A stretch of 29,320 nt of DNA from Planctomycetaceae bacterium (lineage in GTDB: Bacteria > Planctomycetota > Planctomycetia > Planctomycetales > Planctomycetaceae), in NCBI GenBank assembly GCA_003503535.1, contig DOCI01000177.1:21385-50704 (forward strand). Direction: 5' to 3'. The translations under genes were made by a program, and so were the position numbers. The notes beneath the pieces were generated by a model. It ran no database searches. It was not told the origin of the DNA and saw only the letters and a list, made by a program, of their open reading frames with translations. Positions 23,753-29,320 of the stretch are shown one piece after another. Each line of letters starts with the position of its first letter. The first letter of the stretch is position 1.

Positions 23753-24398
23753 ACCAAAGAGCAAACTGCTCTGTCCTCTGCAATCATTCGCAGAATAAAA
23801 ATTGCGTATCATGCTGACCCAACCCAAGTTTAGGCTATTTACAGGATTGATGATAAGGAAATCATCTTTTTTTCTCGCATTGATTCTTTAACAATCGTAT
23901 TCCGCATCGACACATTTCCAATACAGCCTTAACGCATTATTGTCACAGATTGACAATTTTCAGCTCTGCTCTAATCATGTTTCAATAATAATAGTGCCTG
24001 ATTTAGTTATTACCCCATCACCGATACATTCTTTGATAATTTTGAATTGATTGAGACACTGATTCGGGTCGAATCGATAGAATCCGAGACAGAATGGGTT
24101 CTGTTCAGGAAGTCATTTCCAGAATGATTGATACGAATTTCCAGATTTGAAAAAGGTAATCTTGAAGAACGGTCGTTTTTACCCACTACTGCCGATATGA
24201 TGAGGAGACTGTGAATATTCGATTTGAAACTGTGAACGATTTCAAAAACAGTTCGAGCCTGTTGGCATGATGTTCAAAAGTTGCCGATGTATTGAAAATT
24301 AGATCACCTCTCAGGTAAAAATGGCCTGCGCCGGTACTCCTGACAGAATGTGATGATCAGATAAATTAGTAGTTAGGTTGCCTTGACCGGCAATCAAT
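23753..24398. other. Divergent intergenic region (about 650 bases)
   Basis: The region lies between the minus-strand regulator and the plus-strand prenyl synthase fusion and should hold both promoters. It is AT-rich with no coding frame. The only structured sites I see are the palindrome at 23939-23957 and the hairpin at the downstream end. Confidence 0.5.
23939..23957. promoter_or_regulatory. Perfect palindrome ATTGTCA-N5-TGACAAT, candidate operator
   Basis: Two 7-base arms with a 5-base spacer (CAGAT) form a dimer-binding-site-like palindrome. It lies 197 bases upstream of the RegA-like start and 461 upstream of the prenyl synthase start. A TTGACA-like -35 (23950-23955) overlaps one arm, but no convincing -10 follows. 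Confidence 0.45.
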
Positions 24399-24414
24399 AA
24401 ACTCGGAGGAGTTT
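24399..24414 (+). promoter_or_regulatory. RBS hairpin of the prenyl synthase fusion
   Basis: AAACTC (24399-24404) pairs with GAGTTT (24409-24414), leaving GGAG as a four-base loop, immediately upstream of the TTG start at 24418. The ribosome-binding core GGAGGAG (24405-24411) is thus partly in the loop and partly in the stem, which could modulate initiation. Such a short stem is modestly stable. Confidence 0.5.
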
Positions 24415-24417
24415 CCG

Positions 24418-26280
24418 TTGAGTACTGTTCCTCAAAACGTCAACCTGGAGAACCAGCCGTCTGACTCTCAAGAGGCGACGACTGAGAATGCCAATGGACG
24501 TCCCCGTAAACGTAAGCGACGTAGTACCAGCCATTTAAAGATGGTGCCTGAGACACTCAGTTTACGCGAAGAGATCAAATCGGCTGCAGAAATTCATGTC
24601 AAAAACATTTCCAAGAATCGTCCTTACAGTAAGGACGAATTGGAAAAACTGACACGTGATTTTCTGAGTCATCACGATTGGCCAGAAAAGTATCTCGGTT
24701 TTGCCATGGTTTTGCTTGGCAACTTCTTCTGGAAACAGCAGTTGATGGCGATCCCCTTCGAACGCCGACTGCTACTCCTGCCGCATTGCCTGAAGCATGC
24801 TGAGGGATGCCCGGCTGACTACGATGAATTCGGCCTCGATTGCGAAACCTGCGGAGCCTGTTCCATTGCCGACTACAAAGTCAAAGCCGAGCAGCTTGGA
24901 TACAAAGTGCTTGTCGCCGAAGGCTCGCCGATCGTTCTCAAGATTATTGTTGACGGATATGTTGATGGCATTCTGGGTGTTGCCTGTTTGAATGTCCTCG
25001 AAAAAGCCATCGATAAAATCCTGCTGGCTGGTGTCCCTTCTTATGCAGTCCCTTTGCATTCTGGAGATTGTAAGAACACTTCGCTGGATGAAGCCTGGGT
25101 TTGGGATGTCCTTGACAAATACGAACCTCTCCCAGAAGAAAAGACTGCCAGCTACGTGCCGTTAATGCGCGAAGCCAGGCAGCTGTTTGATGCCCCTCAA
25201 TTTGACGAACTGGTCCCTTTAACGCGTGCGAAAGAACCTCAGACTGAGCAGAGTTTTCTAGCCAAAACGGAACTGGTCTCTCGAGACTGGCTGGCGACCG
25301 GCGGTAAACGGTTTCGGCCATTCATCACCCTGGCAGCCTGGGATGCACGAAAAGGTGGCGACTTGACGATGGCTGACGCCGGTTCATCTCAACCTCTTGA
25401 AGTGCCGGTTTCTGTTAAGAAAGCTGCCATTGCGATTGAAGCCTTTCACAAGGCCTCATTAGTTCACGATGACATTCAGGATGATGACCAGTACCGATAT
25501 GGTGAAGAGACCTTACATTTGCAGCATGGAATTGGCCAGGCGATCAACTTTGGCGATTACTTAATTGGCGAAGGTTACCGCTTGCTGGCTCAATGTCAGG
25601 TTAAGGATGACCCCACTGCGGTTGGGGATATCGTGCAAAAAATGTCTCTGGCTCACATCAAGCTTTGTGAGGGACAGGGAGCCGAGATGAGTTGGACTGC
25701 TGCACCTTCACTGGAGCTTTCTCCGTTGGATGCCATGCAGATTTACGCACTCAAAACGTCACCTGCATTCGAGGCTGCCCTGTATTCCGGATTGCGTCTG
25801 GCTGGGCCAATGGAAGATTATGAATCGATGGTGGCTACGTTTTGTCGCCACGTCGGGGTAGGCTTTCAAATTCTCAACGATCTTAAAGACTGGCGTGGCG
25901 ATGTTCGCAACAAGGTGATTGTCGGGCAGGATGCGATGGCTTTAAGGCCGACATTACTCCTGGCATTAGCTATTAAAGTTGCCAATGCAGAACAAAGACA
26001 AGTTCTGCAGTCGGTTCTGGACGAAGAAGATAATCCGTTGAATCGACTCGAAAAATTGAAGCGGATCTTTGAACAGGCGGATGTCTTCTCCAAAGCCGAA
26101 GCATTGGTCGATAAATCCCGTGAACGGGCAGAAGCGATCGCTGATGAAGTCGAACCGGAATCCTTGAGACGATTCCTTTACTTCCTGGTCGATACCGTAA
26201 TGGCTCCTGAAGAAGAAATGACGCCTCTGCAAGTGCAGCAAAACGGTCTTGTCGATCTCTCGATTTCTGCCAGTTCCTGA
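24418..26280 (+). CDS. DUF116 - polyprenyl synthase fusion
   Basis: 620 residues; TTG start, with GGAGGAG six bases upstream. Residues 28-36 are strongly basic (RPRKRKRRS). Residues about 85-235 are a DUF116-like domain: [15 protein letters not shown], then [11 protein letters not shown] (Cys142, 145, 148), ILGVACL (Cys190) and HSGDCKN (Cys218), a Cys pattern suitable for an Fe-S or metal site. Residues about 245-600 are a trans-isoprenyl diphosphate synthase: GGKRFRP (295-301), [11 protein letters not shown] (Asp351, Asp352, Asp355 first Asp-rich motif), [12 protein letters not shown], and [14 protein letters not shown] (NDxxD second motif). Small residues (Ala346, Ser347) before the first motif favour a long product by analogy. 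It may supply quinone, carotenoid or lipid-carrier chains. The small membrane protein begins 48 bases downstream. Confidence 0.88.
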   Translation: MSTVPQNVNLENQPSDSQEATTENANGRPRKRKRRSTSHLKMVPETLSLREEIKSAAEIHVKNISKNRPYSKDELEKLTRDFLSHHDWPEKYLGFAMVLLGNFFWKQQLMAIPFERRLLLLPHCLKHAEGCPADYDEFGLDCETCGACSIADYKVKAEQLGYKVLVAEGSPIVLKIIVDGYVDGILGVACLNVLEKAIDKILLAGVPSYAVPLHSGDCKNTSLDEAWVWDVLDKYEPLPEEKTASYVPLMREARQLFDAPQFDELVPLTRAKEPQTEQSFLAKTELVSRDWLATGGKRFRPFITLAAWDARKGGDLTMADAGSSQPLEVPVSVKKAAIAIEAFHKASLVHDDIQDDDQYRYGEETLHLQHGIGQAINFGDYLIGEGYRLLAQCQVKDDPTAVGDIVQKMSLAHIKLCEGQGAEMSWTAAPSLELSPLDAMQIYALKTSPAFEAALYSGLRLAGPMEDYESMVATFCRHVGVGFQILNDLKDWRGDVRNKVIVGQDAMALRPTLLLALAIKVANAEQRQVLQSVLDEEDNPLNRLEKLKRIFEQADVFSKAEALVDKSRERAEAIADEVEPESLRRFLYFLVDTVMAPEEEMTPLQVQQNGLVDLSISASS

Positions 26281-26328
26281 TTGTGAATACGTCCTGGCTT
26301 CTGAAACATAGAAGGTAACGTTTAACCT

Positions 26329-26790
26329 GTGGAATGGTATGCGACGCTCGCAGTAGGATTCTTCCTGATTGGATTTGGTGCCTGGTTTGTCCAGAGGCAT
26401 TTCATCGCAATCAATAAATTCCAACTCGATTCTGAGCTGACGGAAAAGCAAAAGTCATTCCTCGTCTCGCAGCAGAAACGGCGACTGTTTACATCTTGTC
26501 TGGTCATTGTGACCGGGATACTGATTCCCGCTTCTTACTACGCAATTGAACCTCTCAAGAATGCGTTTCTGGCGTCCCTGTTGTTGCTGACTTTGCTGAT
26601 TCTGATTGTCGTCATTTGCATCTTTGCAATCAGTGATATGCTCTCTAATCGCTATTTCCGACAGGATATTGACCTGAAACGTGCAGAGACGGAATTGAAG
26701 CGACGTGTGCTGGAATCGGAGTTGGAGAAACATCAGCAACTCAAAACCGATATGCTAAAAAATGAAATCCGCAGAAACGGACATTCATAA
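26329..26790 (+). CDS. Small membrane protein with C-terminal coiled coil
   Basis: 153 residues; GTG start with AAGGT about 11 bases upstream. Hydrophobic helices lie at about 5-21, 56-74 and 80-103 (LLLLTLLILIVVICIFAI). The C-terminus (about 112-150, RAETELKRRVLESELEKHQQ) is charged and heptad-like. I recognise no family. It follows the prenyl synthase fusion by 48 bases, so a joint transcript is likely. Its last 6 bases overlap the end of the convergent acyltransferase gene. Confidence 0.75.
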   Translation: MEWYATLAVGFFLIGFGAWFVQRHFIAINKFQLDSELTEKQKSFLVSQQKRRLFTSCLVIVTGILIPASYYAIEPLKNAFLASLLLLTLLILIVVICIFAISDMLSNRYFRQDIDLKRAETELKRRVLESELEKHQQLKTDMLKNEIRRNGHS

Positions 26791-28050
26791 GGAATGAGAG
26801 GCCATTGCGGATTGTGTTTCCGAAGAGACTGACTTTGAGTCTTTAGCAGACGTTATGATTTCGTCATTCTGCATCTTGTTACATTCGACTCTCAGGAACG
26901 AAATTGGTGCATTCCCCGCTGTCTGAGCAACAGGCTGGACGACAGGATAATCATTTCCGTTATAGAGAAAGCTCAACAGTGAATTTCGGCGAATTCCATA
27001 CTCATAGATCAACAGCGAGAGAGACAATGAGGCAACACTCATAATGACAAATTTCGCAAAAATCGAAATCGAGATGGGGATTAACACGATTGCAAACACG
27101 ACGATAAAAAGATGATGGAAGAGAAAAATCGTATAAGACGCATCTGAAAAGTAGCGAAAATATCTCGAAGGAGCGTTGGTTAACAACCGGAACGAACAAA
27201 AGCACAGGTGACACATCCACCAGCAAGTCAAACCACTGCGAAAAACTCTGACGCACATATTGGCAATGTGGCTCGAACTCTCTGGAATCAGCATCATCAC
27301 GACCAGCAATAAACCGACCCCTGCACTGGCCAGTTGCAGTCGTCCGAACGATTCCAACGCCAGCTCAGAGCGATGCAACCACATTCCAAAGCCGAAAAAT
27401 GGAAGATAAAACATCAACACAGGGATATTGATCATTCCCATTGCCAGTGGATTCTGTAATCGGTAGGGCAGTTTTCCATTCAAAGCGACGACAAGGACAT
27501 AGCTGAGGGCTCCGAACATGAGAATTTTGGTGATCTGTTTCGTGCTCCAGATGTGTTGAGAAAAAACGTGGGGGATTTTTTCCATGACAATCGTGATTGA
27601 AGTTGCAATGAGGCACATTTGAAACAGGATATTGAGAAACCAGAGATGTTCCATCCACTGCCCACTGGCATACCACGACAGGTCTGTCGCAAAGTTGGGA
27701 TGTTCCGAGAGTGCCGAATATTGATAATGGGCCTGGAGTTCCAGTTGAATTACATTGAGCGTAAGTGCGGTTGTGATGAAGGGAATAATTAATCGTCGAC
27801 TACGATGCATCAGAAAATTATGCATACTTTTGCGGGACAATGTCATCTGCGCAAAAAAACCAGCCGTAATAAAGAAAACCGGCATGCGAAAGAGATGAAT
27901 GCATTTCGAGAGCACATCGAATACCCAGTGGGTCGTCGGAGCATGAACTTCCCAGGTATCATTCACGCAAAAAACATTTGCACTGTGCAGCACAATTCCG
28001 AGCGCCATCATTACACCACGCATGGCATCGATATAATGAATTCTGGACAT
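26785..28050 (-). CDS. Acyltransferase-3 family membrane protein (OpgC/OafA-like)
   Basis: 421 residues, about 10 hydrophobic helices. The start RIHYIDAMRGVMMALGIVLH contains the family-typical Asp-x2-Arg and His (at 22 by count), and IHLFRMPVFFITAGFF matches the second conserved segment (R-x-P-x-F-F-x2-S/A-G-F). MEHLWFLNILFQ and DASYTIFLFHHLFIV are further usual markers. Such enzymes O-acylate glycans, osmoregulated glucans or lipids at the membrane; the opening is close to OpgC/MdoC-like proteins. The C-terminal 45 residues, after YNGNDYPVVQPVAQ, are hydrophilic and atypical. Acceptor unknown. The gene overlaps the plus-strand membrane gene tail by 6 bases; the preceding 244 bases to mraY hold its promoter. 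Confidence 0.85.
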   Translation of the reverse strand: MSRIHYIDAMRGVMMALGIVLHSANVFCVNDTWEVHAPTTHWVFDVLSKCIHLFRMPVFFITAGFFAQMTLSRKSMHNFLMHRSRRLIIPFITTALTLNVIQLELQAHYQYSALSEHPNFATDLSWYASGQWMEHLWFLNILFQMCLIATSITIVMEKIPHVFSQHIWSTKQITKILMFGALSYVLVVALNGKLPYRLQNPLAMGMINIPVLMFYLPFFGFGMWLHRSELALESFGRLQLASAGVGLLLVVMMLIPESSSHIANMCVRVFRSGLTCWWMCHLCFCSFRLLTNAPSRYFRYFSDASYTIFLFHHLFIVVFAIVLIPISISIFAKFVIMSVASLSLSLLIYEYGIRRNSLLSFLYNGNDYPVVQPVAQTAGNAPISFLRVECNKMQNDEIITSAKDSKSVSSETQSAMASHSL

Positions 28051-28294
28051 TCCGTGAACTTGCCTTGGGCGGGATGATTATTGCGACAACAAACATTAAA
28101 CATGCGACCACACAGCTGAGTGATGATGCTTGAAGTATGTGGATGAAAACGTTTGTGTGATTTACTCAGCGTGAGGAATTCATCAGTGAGGATGATGACA
28201 AGGCTAAAGTAAGAATAGGTTTCGGGGTAAGCCAGAGAGAAAAATCTGGATTCATCGGTCAAGAGAATGTTTCGGTTCGAATATTCCGATTATT

Positions 28295-29320
28295 CTATAA
28301 AATCTTCAACCCGGCCAATGCTGCAATAGCCAGCAAAGCCCCGCAAATCCAGAAGCGCGTGACCACTTTCACTTCACTTTGTCCGTTCAGAACGAAGTGA
28401 TTGTGCAAAGGGCTGCAACGAAGTGGTCGCCAGCCCCAGGTGCGATAGATTGAAATCTGAATAATAACGGAGAGAACTTCAATCACAAAAATCCCACCGA
28501 CCAGCAAAAAAAGAAATTCCTGGCGGGCAATTACAGCGGACAGGCCCAGCATGGCTCCAGTTGGCAGAGAGCCTGTATCACCCATGAAGACTTCCGCCGG
28601 ATGGCAGTTGTACCATAAGAAGCCGAGCATGGCTCCGACCATCGCTCCGACAACGACTGAGACTTCCCCTGCCTGCGGAATATAGGGAATGACAAAATAC
28701 TGAGCGAATGTTTTGTGACCAGCCAGATAACAAAACGCAATCATTGCTCCGCCAGCAAAAATCGTACAACCTCCCGCCAGCCCATCCAGTCCATCAGTTA
28801 AATTGACTCCATTCGATGTGCTGACCAGAACCAGACCCGTCCAGACGATGAATCCATATCCCATTGGAATGGCAAACTGTCCAACGGGTGAAACGAGTTC
28901 CGTTCCCAGTGGGATTTGCAATTGATGTTGATACAAAGAAGCTCCTGCCATCATCGAGAGGATCCACTGCAGCAGAAATTTTGTCCGGGCGGAAAGACCA
29001 TGTGTGCTCGTACTGAGTTTTGTCCAGTCGTCGCATGCCCCCAGCATCGCAAAACTGATAATCACGAAAATGCTCAACTGCACATAATGATTTTCAAGGT
29101 TTCCCCAGATCATTACGGAAAAGAGTGTCGCCATGACCAGGAATAATCCCCCCATCGTCGGGGTATTATTTTTTCCCGCATGCAGGCGATCAAGTTCGGT
29201 AGAAGCACTTGAGACTCGTTCCCGAAAACGGGTTTTCAACCAGCGAATCGCCATCGGTCCCAGGCAAACGGCCAGCAGAAAGGAAGTCAAACTGGCCAGG
29301 GCGATTCGAAATGTTATATA
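28295..29320 (-). CDS. mraY: Phospho-MurNAc-pentapeptide transferase MraY, 5' truncated by window edge
   Basis: On the minus strand the frame is open through the right edge ([20 protein letters not shown]), matching the early part of MraY (YITFRAALA-like), so the TTG at 29290 is not the start and only a short N-terminus is missing. Conserved elements: [25 protein letters not shown] (Asp-Asp pair), [25 protein letters not shown], and [11 protein letters not shown]. The last is normally HHH in MraY; here it is His-Asn-His (codons 28397-28405). MraY makes lipid I on undecaprenyl phosphate at the inner membrane face, in line with peptidoglycan synthesis in planctomycetes. Usually it lies in the dcw cluster after murF; here the next gene downstream is an acyltransferase 244 bases away, so the cluster breaks after mraY or is rearranged. 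Confidence 0.93.
   Translation of the reverse strand, partial: YITFRIALASLTSFLLAVCLGPMAIRWLKTRFRERVSSASTELDRLHAGKNNTPTMGGLFLVMATLFSVMIWGNLENHYVQLSIFVIISFAMLGACDDWTKLSTSTHGLSARTKFLLQWILSMMAGASLYQHQLQIPLGTELVSPVGQFAIPMGYGFIVWTGLVLVSTSNGVNLTDGLDGLAGGCTIFAGGAMIAFCYLAGHKTFAQYFVIPYIPQAGEVSVVVGAMVGAMLGFLWYNCHPAEVFMGDTGSLPTGAMLGLSAVIARQEFLFLLVGGIFVIEVLSVIIQISIYRTWGWRPLRCSPLHNHFVLNGQSEVKVVTRFWICGALLAIAALAGLKIL

Noticed and set aside
1..29320. Possible CRISPR array or prophage signal
   Set aside because: The repeats are dispersed, palindromic and few in number, without regular spacers; no integrase, terminase, Cas or transposase gene was recognised.

Overview
The window looks like a chromosomal segment of a planctomycete (Planctomycetota), possibly near Gimesia/Rubinisphaera. 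That placement is an inference from gene content. It rests on a redoxin / c-type haem / copper-monooxygenase-like fusion, a giant membrane-anchored TPR/FG-GAP/ASPIC-UnbV protein, a di-haem cytochrome, a DUF2752 protein, lipoproteins without obvious families, and abundant short palindromic interspersed repeats. Base composition is moderate. No rRNA, tRNA, CRISPR array, transposase, integrase or phage gene was recognised. Genes are loosely packed with short operons.

Layout. 1-942: 3' part of an EpmA-type (lysyl-tRNA-synthetase-like) gene, cut by the left edge. 1210-3089 (minus): DUF2752 membrane protein followed by two paralogous lipoproteins. 3355-4194 (minus): Skp/OmpH-like lipoprotein. 4471-7174 (plus): renalase-like FAD oxidoreductase, then a GT39-type glycosyltransferase carrying an inverted repeat inside its coding region. 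7414-9141 (minus): redoxin-cytochrome-PHM-like fusion. 9527-13171 (plus): TPR/FG-GAP/ASPIC-UnbV giant. 13792-14748 (minus): exported beta-propeller-like protein. 15042-18163 (plus): a shortened MnmE-like GTPase, a LarA/DUF2088-like protein and a CBS-pair protein ending at a hairpin terminator. 18325-21263 (plus): XylR-type AraC regulator, a two-TM RCK channel with an aberrant selectivity filter, and a small secreted protein. 21737-23742 (minus): RegA/ActR-like response regulator and di-haem cytochrome. 24418-26790 (plus): DUF116-polyprenyl synthase fusion and a small membrane protein. 26785-28050 (minus): acyltransferase-3. 28295-29320 (minus): mraY, cut by the right edge.

Functional themes. 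Envelope functions dominate: MraY, a polyprenyl synthase that could supply lipid carrier or quinone side chains, GT39, acyltransferase, OmpH-like and other lipoproteins. Redox chemistry at the periplasmic face is the second theme (haem fusion, di-haem cytochrome, RegA-like regulator).

The most noteworthy points are: (i) palindromic repeat elements in four of the five convergent gene junctions, one type also inserted in frame in the GT39 gene; (ii) the DUF116-prenyl synthase fusion with altered catalytic motifs; (iii) the truncated MnmE paralogue with a changed G4 motif; (iv) the channel filter reading TLGCRD; and (v) MraY with HNH in place of the usual HHH motif. I did not find a clear multi-gene defence or mobile system.
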